64,000 bases of DNA from Natronobacterium gregoryi SP2 (GTDB lineage: Archaea; Halobacteriota; Halobacteria; Halobacteriales; Natrialbaceae): contig NC_019792.1 in the NCBI RefSeq assembly GCF_000230715.2, forward strand, positions 3,534,001-3,598,000, in the 5' to 3' direction. Positions 16,680 to 25,356 of the stretch are shown piece after piece; position 1 is the first letter of the stretch; each line of letters begins with the position of its first letter. The position numbers were made by a program, and so were the translations under genes. Below the pieces are notes generated by a model that saw only the letters and a list, made by a program, of their open reading frames with translations, was not told the origin of the DNA and did no database searches.

Positions 16680-17513
16680 ATGGTCTCCCGGTTCGATTTC
16701 TCCCCACCCTCGCTCGGCACGATCGCTGCCGGATTCGCCGGTGGTGTCGGAAACGCCGCTGTCGTTCTCGGACTGTACGCCCGCGCCGACTATCCTGCCC
16801 TCGAGTCGGTGACTGGGACCGCCGTGCTGGCGCTCGGTGCGTTCGTCGTCGGGTTCGTGCCGCTGTTTCTCGCGGCCTACACTCGGCTGTTCGCTCCGGC
16901 AGTCGGCCTGCTCGCGGCCGTCGCCGGAACCGTCGCCCTCGAGCTAACATCGGCGATGCCCGAGTGGGGGACGCGGGGAGGCGAGGTCATCGTCGACGGG
17001 CCGACCCATATCGGCAGCTACGCCAACACCTGGTACGTCTGGCTCGCGCTCGCTGCGGTAGTTGCCGTCGCGGAGTTCGGCATTCGCCGCCAGTACGGCA
17101 TCGCTGATGGGCGACTGCGAAACGTCCCGGAGCGACCGCTCCAGCGAGCCGACCGGTACGCAGTCGTCCTCGGAACCGCAGCCCTCGTCGGTCTCGCCAC
17201 GTCGCTTTTGGTCGTCCGCCCCGGCGTACAGCCGTCGTTGGTCGTCCCGGTCGTCTTCGCGTTCGCCGTCGCCGCCACCGCAGTACCGCTCGCGGCGCTG
17301 TTCGAAGACGGCGCACTCGTCCCGCTCGTGCTCTTTGCGTTCGTTCCGTACCTCCTGGTGCTCGAGGTGTTCGTCACGACCGACAGCCCCGTTCACATCC
17401 TTTTGTTTGGCCCCTACGCCGTCGTCCTCGCGGTCGTCTGGCTGCTCGAGCGAACTGCCAGGCGGCGTCTCGGCGGCACCGACGGCGGATCGACCGGCGA
17501 ACGGCCCGCGTAA
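16680..17513 (+). CDS. Multi-pass membrane protein of unknown function
   Basis: A 277-residue hydrophobic protein with about seven or eight helices. I set the start at ATG 16680 (MVSRFDFSPPS), since codons upstream are basic and overlap the likely promoter (TTAAATTACATATAGG about 16645-16660). The loop between helices three and four is polar (PEWGTRGGEVIVDGPTHIG). No family recognised. It follows the ABC ATPase by 52 bases and may be cotranscribed with it, although it has its own TATA-like sequence. Confidence 0.75.
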   Translation: MVSRFDFSPPSLGTIAAGFAGGVGNAAVVLGLYARADYPALESVTGTAVLALGAFVVGFVPLFLAAYTRLFAPAVGLLAAVAGTVALELTSAMPEWGTRGGEVIVDGPTHIGSYANTWYVWLALAAVVAVAEFGIRRQYGIADGRLRNVPERPLQRADRYAVVLGTAALVGLATSLLVVRPGVQPSLVVPVVFAFAVAATAVPLAALFEDGALVPLVLFAFVPYLLVLEVFVTTDSPVHILLFGPYAVVLAVVWLLERTARRRLGGTDGGSTGERPA

Positions 17514-17589
17514 GCCGCCGTTCCCGTTGTCTCCGCTCGAGGGGCACCCACTCCGATACCCTAAAGCGGCCGGACGGGGAGATTCGAGT

Positions 17590-20052
17590 ATGGAGTATCA
17601 CGAGGCGGCGGACTTTTGTTTCGGTCTGCGGCGGTTCCGCCCGAAACCGGGGACGGAGTCGACTGCACGGTTGCTCGCCCACCTCGAGAACCCCCACAAT
17701 GGCGTCGATTTCGTTCAGGTTGCCGGCTCGAACGGGAAGGGAAGCACGGCCCGAATGCTAGAGCGCACGCTCCGAGAGGCTGGCCTCTCGGTCGGCCTCT
17801 ACACCTCGCCACATCTCGAGGACCTGCGCGAACGGGTCCGCATCGACGGGCGCAAGATTCCGCGGTCGGCTGTTACGGAGTACGTCGAGGCCGTGCGCGG
17901 GTACGTGACGGAACGTGCTGCCGACGGCGAGTCACCGACGTTCTTCGAGACGATGACGGGAATGGCACTGTGGCACTTCGGCCGCGAAGATGTCGACGTC
18001 GCCATCTTGGAGGTCGGCATCGGCGGCCGACTCGACGCCACGAGCGTCGTCGACCCGATCGCCAGCGCAGTGACGAGTGTCACACTAGAGCATACGGGCA
18101 TCATCGGCGAAACCGAGACCGAGATCGCGGCGGACAAGGCTCACGTCGCGCCAGCGGACACACCACTGGTCACCGGCGTCTCGGGCGAGCCACTCGAGGC
18201 GGTCCGGTCGGTCGCGGACGAGGTGGTCACGGTCGGCCACGAAGACGGGAACTCACATCCCGACGTGGCCGTCTCCTACGACGGCCGGCAGAACCACACC
18301 GAGGCCGCGATTTCGATCGACGCCGACGACTGGGACCTCGAAACCCGGATTCCGCTGCTCGGCACTCATCAGGCCGAAAACGCCGGGATCGCTGCCGTAC
18401 TGTCCCGCCAGATCACCGACGTCTCGGAAGCGGACCTCGCTCGCGGGCTGCGAAGCGCCCACTGGCCCGGCCGGTTCGAAGTGATGGAGACCGAGCCGCT
18501 GGTCGTCCTCGACGGCGCACACAACCCTGGTGCCTGTGAGACCGTCGCCGAGACGCTCGCGAGCTACGAGTACGACGATCTGCATCTCGTCGTCGGTGCG
18601 ATGCACGACAAGGACCACCGCGAGATGGCTGCGGCGATGCCGACGGCGACGACGGTCGTCACGGCCGAACCCTCCCTGGACCGGGCGGAAGACCGAAACG
18701 TTCTCGCTCGCGTCTTCGAGGAAGCCGGCACGAACGAAGTCCGGACGGCTCCGTCGGTCCAGGATGCGTTGACGGTCGCGATCGAACGGGCCGAGACCGA
18801 CGACTGCGTCCTCGTCGCCGGGTCGCTGTTTGCCGTCGCCGAGGCACGGTCGCGATGGACGGCAGCGGGCATTCCGAAACGAATCCGGAACCTCGAGGAC
18901 GCCCGTGAAACGCTCGAGGGGGCCGATGTCCGCGATCCCGAACTCGAGCGCGCGGAAGAGAACGCGGTTCATCGCGTCCTGAAGACGAACCTGGCGTATC
19001 GCCAGGCCCGGGAACTGAAAGACGACGTACTCCGACTCGGTGGCGACTGTGTCCTCTCGGGCCACGGCACCGACGGCGAACGAGTCGACGCCGTCCTGAT
19101 GGGGACACTCGAGACGTTCGAAGAGCTGATCGACGTGCTCGAGACCGAGGGCGGCGGATCGAACGACGTCGCCCGTGAACTTCGAACGGCGCTCGAACTC
19201 GAGGGGACAGAGACCTCGACTGGGGGCGACGACACTCGTTGGCCCTGGGAAGACAGCACTGCAGTGATGGGCATTCTGAACGTGACGCCGGACAGTTTCC
19301 ACGACGGCGGCGAGTACGACGCTCTCGAGGACGCCGTTTCTCGCGCCGAGGCGATGGTCGCGGCCGGCGTCGACGTGCTAGACGTTGGTGGCGAGTCGAC
19401 CCGGCCGGGAGCCGAACCAGTCTCGGTCGAGAAAGAGATCGACCGCGTCGTTCCAGTGATCGAGCACATCGCCGACCTCGACGCCTCCGTCTCCATCGAT
19501 ACGCGCAAAGCAGCCGTCGCGGACGCTGCTCTCGAGGCTGGCGCGGACATCGTCAACGACGTCTCGGGGCTCGAGGACCCGGATATGCGGTTCGTTGTGG
19601 CCGAGCACGACGCCGGTCTGGTCGTGATGCACAGCATCGACGCGCCCGTCGTCCCCGACCGAGCGGTCACCTACGACGACGTCGTCGAGGACGTCATCGA
19701 CCAGCTCTCGGAGCGAATTCTGCTCGCCGAGAAGGCTGGACTCGACCGGGAACAGATCGTCGTCGATCCTGGACTCGGCTTCGGGAAGTCCTCGAGTGAG
19801 AGCTTCGAGCTACTCGGGCGGGCCGACGAGTTCCGCGCACTCGGCTGTCCGGTCTTGATCGGTCACTCTCACAAGTCGATGTTTGGCCACGTCGACCGGG
19901 CGTCCGGCGAGCGACTCGCGGCGACGGTCGCTGCGACGGCGATCGCGACGGATCGTGGGGCCGACGTGATCCGGGTCCACGACGCGCCCGAGAACGTCGC
20001 TGCGGTCCGGACGGCTCTGGCCGCCCGCGATCCAGCGCAGTTCGAGTGGTAG
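17590..20052 (+). CDS. folCP: Bifunctional dihydrofolate/folylpolyglutamate synthase - dihydropteroate synthase fusion
   Basis: An 820-residue fusion. The N-terminal FolC part (about 1-420) is a Mur-ligase-type enzyme with P-loop GSNGKGS at 46-52 and LDGAHNP. A middle region (about 420-545) is rich in acidic residues. The C-terminal FolP TIM barrel begins near residue 558 (MGILNVTPDSF), with DVGGESTRPGAEPV, SIDTRKA, NDVSG, DPGLGFGKS and LIGHSHKS. It joins two consecutive folate steps: dihydropteroate formation, then glutamate addition. The same fusion is known from Haloferax volcanii. ATG 17590 (MEYHEAADFCFGL) is the FolC-like start; upstream frame is shadow. Confidence 0.95.
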   Translation: MEYHEAADFCFGLRRFRPKPGTESTARLLAHLENPHNGVDFVQVAGSNGKGSTARMLERTLREAGLSVGLYTSPHLEDLRERVRIDGRKIPRSAVTEYVEAVRGYVTERAADGESPTFFETMTGMALWHFGREDVDVAILEVGIGGRLDATSVVDPIASAVTSVTLEHTGIIGETETEIAADKAHVAPADTPLVTGVSGEPLEAVRSVADEVVTVGHEDGNSHPDVAVSYDGRQNHTEAAISIDADDWDLETRIPLLGTHQAENAGIAAVLSRQITDVSEADLARGLRSAHWPGRFEVMETEPLVVLDGAHNPGACETVAETLASYEYDDLHLVVGAMHDKDHREMAAAMPTATTVVTAEPSLDRAEDRNVLARVFEEAGTNEVRTAPSVQDALTVAIERAETDDCVLVAGSLFAVAEARSRWTAAGIPKRIRNLEDARETLEGADVRDPELERAEENAVHRVLKTNLAYRQARELKDDVLRLGGDCVLSGHGTDGERVDAVLMGTLETFEELIDVLETEGGGSNDVARELRTALELEGTETSTGGDDTRWPWEDSTAVMGILNVTPDSFHDGGEYDALEDAVSRAEAMVAAGVDVLDVGGESTRPGAEPVSVEKEIDRVVPVIEHIADLDASVSIDTRKAAVADAALEAGADIVNDVSGLEDPDMRFVVAEHDAGLVVMHSIDAPVVPDRAVTYDDVVEDVIDQLSERILLAEKAGLDREQIVVDPGLGFGKSSSESFELLGRADEFRALGCPVLIGHSHKSMFGHVDRASGERLAATVAATAIATDRGADVIRVHDAPENVAAVRTALAARDPAQFEW

Positions 20053-20112
20053 CCGGGAAGCGTCCGTGCGTGATCGATGTTCTCATAGGTCTTGACTTAT
20101 TACTCGACGGAT

Positions 20113-21294
20113 ATGTCCCCGACTGCCGACCGGAGAGTCGCCCTCCTGACAATTCTGATCGGCGTCACAATACTCGCCGCTGGCTGTGTCGCCGTCCCGA
20201 CGGCAGACGATTCCGCTGCTGTCCTCGAGGACCGAATCGCCGACGCGGAACCACCGAACGAGATCGACGCGACGCTCGAGGTGCGCGAGGAAGTCGACGG
20301 TGAGACGACGACGACTACCGACGACATCCAGTTCCGTGCGGACGGAGTCAGTCGGATCGAAACTGCTGACGGTCTCCTGATCGTCACCGATGGCGATCAG
20401 CGCTGGCACCACGACCGCGAGACCGAGCGCGTCCAGCGGTTCGACGTCGACCCCGGCACGAAGCCGTTTCTCGAGGGTCTGTACGACCAGCAGGCCGCGT
20501 ACGTAGAACGGTACGACATCGACGAAATCGAGGAGACGACGTTCGAGGGTCACGAAGTTTATCGCGTCGTCTTCGATCCGCCACCCGCGGAGACGATCAA
20601 CCGGTCTGTCAGCGTGCTCGTCGGCGAAACCGAGTACGTCGTTCCGCTCGAGCGAACCGACGGGGTCGACGATCAGGCCGTCGAGACAGTCGAGGTCTGG
20701 TACGACGACGAGCAGTTCTTCCCGATCAAACACCGAGTCGAGGGAGCGGGAGTCGAACTCGAGACCACGTACCGAGACGTCACGTTCGAACCAGGATTCG
20801 TAGCCGACCGGTTCGATGTCGACGCACCGATGGAAGACGGGTCAGACGAGAACGCCGAGGACGTCGTCGAGGTTGTCTTCCCGGAACTCTCACAGCACGA
20901 GACGGTCGCCGGTGTGGACGAGGCCGTCCCGTTTTCCGTCGCCGAACCACCAGTGGAGACACTTCCGGACGCACTCGCACTCGACGCGGCCACGAGCTAC
21001 GAGTTCCCGGACGAGGAACGAACGCAGGCGTCGCTGTCCTACCGTGCCAACGGTGAGACGGTCATCGTAAAGACGAGCGACGGACCACGAACTGTCGCCG
21101 TCGGCGGAGACGACGTACAGATCGGAGACGGAGCGGGAACGATCGCCGACACTCCTCAGGGGGCGGAACTCGAGTGGGCGTGTGACGACGATCTGTACTA
21201 CTCGGTTTTCGTCAGCGACGGCGTCGGCGACGATCGGGCGCTCGCTCTCGAGATTGCCGAGGCGATCGGGTGTGATCCGACAGCCAACCGGTGA
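20113..21294 (+). CDS. LolA-like secreted lipoprotein
   Basis: A 393-residue protein with a signal peptide and lipobox (ILAAGC, Cys25), so it is likely lipid-anchored outside the cytoplasmic membrane. The mature N-terminal part (about 45-240) resembles the LolA/LppX-type half-barrel found in haloarchaeal 'outer membrane lipoprotein-sorting' homologues (RWHHDRETERVQRF, YERYDI-like, VWYDDEQFFPIKHRV). The C-terminal ~130 residues resemble a DUF4367-like domain (SLSYRANGETVIVKTSDG). Role unknown; archaea have no outer membrane, so the Lol name describes the fold only. Confidence 0.8.
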   Translation: MSPTADRRVALLTILIGVTILAAGCVAVPTADDSAAVLEDRIADAEPPNEIDATLEVREEVDGETTTTTDDIQFRADGVSRIETADGLLIVTDGDQRWHHDRETERVQRFDVDPGTKPFLEGLYDQQAAYVERYDIDEIEETTFEGHEVYRVVFDPPPAETINRSVSVLVGETEYVVPLERTDGVDDQAVETVEVWYDDEQFFPIKHRVEGAGVELETTYRDVTFEPGFVADRFDVDAPMEDGSDENAEDVVEVVFPELSQHETVAGVDEAVPFSVAEPPVETLPDALALDAATSYEFPDEERTQASLSYRANGETVIVKTSDGPRTVAVGGDDVQIGDGAGTIADTPQGAELEWACDDDLYYSVFVSDGVGDDRALALEIAEAIGCDPTANR

Positions 21295-21451
21295 GGAAAC
21301 ACTCGGAGCCCCCTTCTCTCCGCCCATCGTCCGTTGGTAACGACCATGCGAGGCCGGTCTGTGCTCGCACACGTCGGGTTCAGGGCTCGCGAGACTCGAA
21401 CGCCCTCTCACAATCGAGGTACTTTTGATCGAGGTACACGACACTCGAGGT

Positions 21452-22138
21452 GTGCTGTCGGTCGAACTTCACGCGCACTCGTCGCTGTCGTACGACGGTC
21501 GGGACCCGGTCGAACTCATCCTGGAACAAGCCGAAGCCGTCGGTCTCGACGCGATCGCGATAACAGATCACGACGAGATCGACGCCAGTCTCGAGGCCGC
21601 AGAACGCGCCCCGGAGTACGGCCTCGTCGGCATCCCGGGGATCGAGATCTCGAGCAAGGCGGGCCACGTGCTCGGGTTGGGCGTCGAAGAGGCGATCCCG
21701 CCGGGTCTCTCCTTCGAGACGACGATCGAGGAGATCCACGCCCAGGGCGGACTCGCGGTGGTTCCTCACCCGTTCCAGGAGTCACGCCACGGTGTGATGG
21801 CTCGCATCTCCCGGGAGCAACTCGCGAACGGTGACGCGATCGAGGTCTACAACTCGCGGCTGCTGACCGGGCGGGCGAACCGACAGGCAGAACGGTTCGC
21901 CCAGTCGCGAAACCTGCCGATGACTGCCGGTAGCGACGCCCACATCAGCGAGATGGTCGGCCAGGCTGTCACCCGCGTCGACGCCGAGGAACGGTCCGCG
22001 GCGGCGATCCTCGAAGCGATCGAGCAAGGGCGAACGTCGGTCGAAGGGAAGCGCACGCCGTGGCACATCAGCTTCCGGCAGTTCGCCGGCGGCGTCACAC
22101 GGCGGATCAGAAGCAGCGTTCTGGGAGTGATACGATGA
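21452..22138 (+). CDS. PHP domain phosphoesterase
   Basis: A 228-residue protein. The PHP metal-binding motifs are present: ELHAHSSLSYD at the N-terminus, ITDHDEID, GIEIS, VPHPF and GSDAH near the C-terminus, as in the PHP family of metal-dependent phosphoesterases (histidinol phosphatase-like). I prefer the GTG at 21452 (LSVELHAHS next), since the family motif is normally within the first 10 residues; TTG at 21425 is an alternative. The TGA overlaps the ATG of the asparagine-synthase-like gene by four bases, so the two are coupled. Confidence 0.87.
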   Translation: MLSVELHAHSSLSYDGRDPVELILEQAEAVGLDAIAITDHDEIDASLEAAERAPEYGLVGIPGIEISSKAGHVLGLGVEEAIPPGLSFETTIEEIHAQGGLAVVPHPFQESRHGVMARISREQLANGDAIEVYNSRLLTGRANRQAERFAQSRNLPMTAGSDAHISEMVGQAVTRVDAEERSAAAILEAIEQGRTSVEGKRTPWHISFRQFAGGVTRRIRSSVLGVIR

Positions 22139-23250
22139 CGACGCTTCGCGGTGCCGCCCCAAAGACGGTTCGTGACGCCCTCGAGCGGACGGACCCGCTC
22201 CCGGGAACGGCCGGCTTCGCGGGCGAAATCGACGGGCGACTCGTTCGTGACGTGCTCGGCCGCGAGCCGCTCTTTTATGAGAGCGCGGACGCGCCCGATC
22301 GCTGGGCGTTCGAACCCGCCGTGCTCGAGGAGCCAGTGGCGTTACCGGCAGGGTCGACGCTCGAGCTGGCGGCCCTCGAGGACGAGACGAGTGACCCGCG
22401 AATCCAGCAACACTGGACGCTGCCCGACCCCGAGCCCGATCCGGACCACGACGCCGCACTCGAGGCGCTCGAGATGGCGATCCGGACGGCCGTCGACGAG
22501 GTCCAGGCGGATCTCGAGGTCGCCGTTGCTTTCTCCGGCGGCGTCGACTCTGCGCTGGTTGCCGAGTTACTCGACGCGCCGCTGTACGTCGTCGGGTTTC
22601 CGGACAGCCACGACGTCGAGGCCGCCCGCACCGCCGCGGAGGCGATGGGTCGAGAGCTGACGGTCGTCGAACTCGAGCCCGCAGACCTCGAGCGTGCTGT
22701 TCCCGAGATTGCACGGGCGACGGGCCGGACGAACGCGATGGATGTCCAGATCGCCCTGCCGCTGTACCTGGTGGGCGAACGCGTCGCTGCCGACGGGTTC
22801 GACGCGCTCGCGGTCGGACAGGGAGCGGACGAACTGTTCGGCGGCTACGAGAAGGTCGTCCGGCTGGACCACCGTGTCGAGGCCGAGACGATCCGCGGTG
22901 CCGTCCGCGAGAGTATCCTGAGTCTGCCAGAGCAACTCCCGCGAGACGTACTGACGAGCAGGGCGACGGGGCTCGAGCCGGTCGCGCCGCTTCTCCACGA
23001 CGCCGTCGTCGACGCGGCGCTGCGACTGCCGGACGAGTTGCTCGCAGACGAGCAGCTCCGGAAGCGTGGCTTTCGGCGCGTTGCCGCCCGGCAGTTGCCC
23101 GAGGCAGTCGCGGACCGCGACAAGAAGGCCGTCCAGTACGGCAGCCTCGTCGCCCGCGAACTCGATCGACTCGCCCGCCAGGCAGGCTACAAGCGTCGGA
23201 TGGACGACCACGTCTCGAAATATATCTCGTCGCTGCTCGAGACCGGGTGA
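22135..23250 (+). CDS. Asparagine synthase-like PP-loop ATPase lacking the glutaminase cysteine
   Basis: A 371-residue protein. The C-terminal two thirds is an asparagine-synthetase-type synthase domain: PP-loop SGGVDS at 134-139, GQGADELFGGYEK, and DKKAVQYGS near the C-terminus. The N-terminal ~100 residues look like a shortened Ntn/GATase-2 remnant (TAGFAGEIDGRLVRDVLG, LFYESA), but there is no N-terminal Cys2, so glutamine hydrolysis is not expected. It may use ammonia or act on another carboxylate. It overlaps the PHP gene by ATGA. The true substrate is unknown. Confidence 0.83.
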   Translation: MTTLRGAAPKTVRDALERTDPLPGTAGFAGEIDGRLVRDVLGREPLFYESADAPDRWAFEPAVLEEPVALPAGSTLELAALEDETSDPRIQQHWTLPDPEPDPDHDAALEALEMAIRTAVDEVQADLEVAVAFSGGVDSALVAELLDAPLYVVGFPDSHDVEAARTAAEAMGRELTVVELEPADLERAVPEIARATGRTNAMDVQIALPLYLVGERVAADGFDALAVGQGADELFGGYEKVVRLDHRVEAETIRGAVRESILSLPEQLPRDVLTSRATGLEPVAPLLHDAVVDAALRLPDELLADEQLRKRGFRRVAARQLPEAVADRDKKAVQYGSLVARELDRLARQAGYKRRMDDHVSKYISSLLETG

Positions 23251-23281
23251 CCCGACGAGTTCTAAAAACCGTCCAGGACCG

Positions 23282-23473
23282 TCAGTTGCTCGCGCGATAC
23301 TCCCCGTGTTTGACGCCGATCAGCAGCATGAGCAGGCCGAAGGCGGCCATCGACGGCGTCACCATCATCAGGATCGTCTCGGTGACCATCATGTCAGAGA
23401 CGATCATGCCAGCGGTACCGATCGCGATCAGTGCGACGAACGCGGCTGCGGTCGTTGGAACGTCGAACTCCAT
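23282..23473 (-). CDS. 63-residue two-helix membrane protein
   Basis: A short protein with two hydrophobic helices (about 8-26 and 33-52, the second rich in methionine and leucine) and a short basic/polar C-terminus (GVKHGEYRASN). This is a recurrent small haloarchaeal membrane protein type with no known function. The coding frame has clear haloarchaeal bias. It is convergent with the asparagine-synthase-like gene (31 bases apart). Confidence 0.75.
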   Translation of the reverse strand: MEFDVPTTAAAFVALIAIGTAGMIVSDMMVTETILMMVTPSMAAFGLLMLLIGVKHGEYRASN

Positions 23474-23558
23474 GGGCGACAGTTAGGAGACCGTCATATT
23501 AGTGGATCGGAAATCGGAAGGACGTGAACGACCGTTGTCGAACGTCGAAAGAGAGTGA

Positions 23559-24329
23559 CTACTCGGACGGACGAACGAGATTCGCCAGTGCGACGACGAT
23601 TCCGAGGAACCAGCCAAGCGGGAAGGAGATGCCGGCCCACATCGCAGCGTAGGCTGCACCCTCGAGTTCGAAGGTCGCGCGGAGCCACTCGTTGATTCCG
23701 CCGACGAACAGGATGTTGTCGAGCACCCAGACCGCGAGGTCGTAGCTGGGCTCGAGGACGTACGCCTCGAGTTCCGGCGTCACGAGTGCTGCGACGACCG
23801 GCGGAAGGAAGAGTGCGGTCATCGCGAAGGGATAGGCGAACACGACCGTCATCAGGCGGCCGCCGAACTTCTTGGCCGACGCGGCAAGCGCTGTCGAAAG
23901 CGTCGCGACACCGCTTGCGGCGGCGACGGCCAGGAACGCGTCGAACGGGATGTCGAGTTGTTCCATCGTCGACAGCGCCCACCAGGCGACGGTCAGTGCA
24001 CCCCAGACGACGAGCGCGAGTGCGGTGACGCCGACGACGCCGAGACGCGTCCGCGTCGAGTCGAGTTTCGACGCGTAGTAGCGGGTTGCAAAGCCGAGAA
24101 CTGTCAGCGGATAGAGGACGAGCAGGCCGAGCATTCCGAGGGTGCTCCAGCCGCGGTAGCCGATCTTTTGTGGAAGCGATTCCGGTTTCCACTTCCCCAT
24201 GACGGAGTGGCCCCGGCCACGCTGTCTGGGGAACACGAGTTCCATCCAGGCACCGTGTAGCCGGCGTAAGTCAGCTTTAACCGCGCTGACTATCCCACCA
24301 CCGCCACGTCTTCGAGAGTGGGTGGACAT
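23559..24329 (-). CDS. Haloarchaeal membrane protein, unknown function
   Basis: A 256-residue protein. A basic N-terminal stretch (KADLRRLHGAWMELVFPRQRG) is followed by about five or six helices (about 62-85, 97-118, 125-145, 160-185 and 228-250). The N-terminal motif MELVFPRQRG-x-HSVMGKWKP recurs in haloarchaeal membrane proteins I have seen, but no function is established. Start choice: ATG 24329 (MSTHSRRRGGG); internal Met codons (about 24245, 24200) are possible. Nothing odd in composition. Confidence 0.75.
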   Translation of the reverse strand: MSTHSRRRGGGGIVSAVKADLRRLHGAWMELVFPRQRGRGHSVMGKWKPESLPQKIGYRGWSTLGMLGLLVLYPLTVLGFATRYYASKLDSTRTRLGVVGVTALALVVWGALTVAWWALSTMEQLDIPFDAFLAVAAASGVATLSTALAASAKKFGGRLMTVVFAYPFAMTALFLPPVVAALVTPELEAYVLEPSYDLAVWVLDNILFVGGINEWLRATFELEGAAYAAMWAGISFPLGWFLGIVVALANLVRPSE

Positions 24330-24428
24330 ACCCAACCTACAAGTCCGGCATACCGTAAACTTTCCTTCTCTTTCATCACCGACAACAAGTTGCTAAAATG
24401 AGCGTACAGATGCGGTAAACGACGCCCG

Positions 24429-25268
24429 TCAGTTCCAGGGACCGAACTCTGGATCGACCTGGCGGCTCCGTTCGTCGATCGAATCGATCCGCTCTCTGTC
24501 GTCGGCCTCGAGGTCGAGCGCGAGCGACGCCCAGTTGTCCTGGAGGTGGTCGTCGCCGGTCGCTTTTGGGATCGCGACGACGCCGTTCTCGCGCAGCCAG
24601 GCGAGGCTGACCTGGGCCTCGCTGACGCCGTGTTTCTCCGCGACCGCTTGGATCTCGGGCTGGTCGAACACCGCGCCGCGAGCCAGCGGCGAGTAGGCGA
24701 CGACCGCGACGTCGTTTCGCTTGCAGGTTTCGCGGATCTCTGCCTGGGGCAAAAGCGGGTGGAGTTCGACCTGATTCGCCACGATCGGCGCGTCACAGAT
24801 CTCCACTGCCTCCTCGAGTTGTGCCGGCAGGAAGTTGCTCACGCCGACGCCTTCGATCAACCCTGCCTCGTACAGGTCGTCGAACGCGAGCAGCGTCTCC
24901 TCGGGATCGTACGTGCGTGCGGGCCAGTGGACGTACAGCAAGTCGACGGCGTCGACACCGAGTCGCTCGAGACTCTCGCGGGCCGTCTCCCGGACAGCGT
25001 CGCGCTCGAGGTTCGAAATCCAGATCTTGGTCGCGAGATAGACGTCTTCGCGATCGACATCGGCGCGTTCGATCCCTTCGCCGACGGCCGCTTCGTTGTC
25101 GTAGGCCTGGGCGGTGTCGACGTGTCTGTACCCCATTTCGAGGGCCGTTCGAACGCTTTCGACACACTGTTCGGCGTCGTCGTTCTTCCAGGTGCCGAGT
25201 CCGAGCATTGGTACGTCGCCGACGGTCGGACAGGCCGCCGGTGAGATGTCGTCAACATCGGTTTCCAT
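24429..25268 (-). CDS. Aldo/keto reductase
   Basis: A 279-residue TIM-barrel NAD(P)H-dependent reductase. The catalytic tetrad is visible: D51 and Y56 (YRHVDTAQAYDNE), K81 (LATKIW) and H114 (YVHWP). The NADP-binding C-terminal segment includes AIPKATGDDHLQDN. Typical substrates are small aldehydes and ketones (2,5-diketogluconate reductase-like clade), but specificity is not readable. Start METDVDDIS at 25268. It lies on the same strand as the amidase gene upstream, separated by 88 bases. Confidence 0.92.
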   Translation of the reverse strand: METDVDDISPAACPTVGDVPMLGLGTWKNDDAEQCVESVRTALEMGYRHVDTAQAYDNEAAVGEGIERADVDREDVYLATKIWISNLERDAVRETARESLERLGVDAVDLLYVHWPARTYDPEETLLAFDDLYEAGLIEGVGVSNFLPAQLEEAVEICDAPIVANQVELHPLLPQAEIRETCKRNDVAVVAYSPLARGAVFDQPEIQAVAEKHGVSEAQVSLAWLRENGVVAIPKATGDDHLQDNWASLALDLEADDRERIDSIDERSRQVDPEFGPWN

Positions 25269-25356
25269 ACTCGACGGTGGAAACGACGCGAAAAAGAGGT
25301 TTGGTTTGCAGGAATTCACGCGGGGGGAACGGCAAGTGTTCTCCGTCGAGTGAGGG

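Noticed and set aside
20113-21294. Outer-membrane lipoprotein carrier function
   Set aside because: Haloarchaea lack an outer membrane; only the fold resemblance is supportable.
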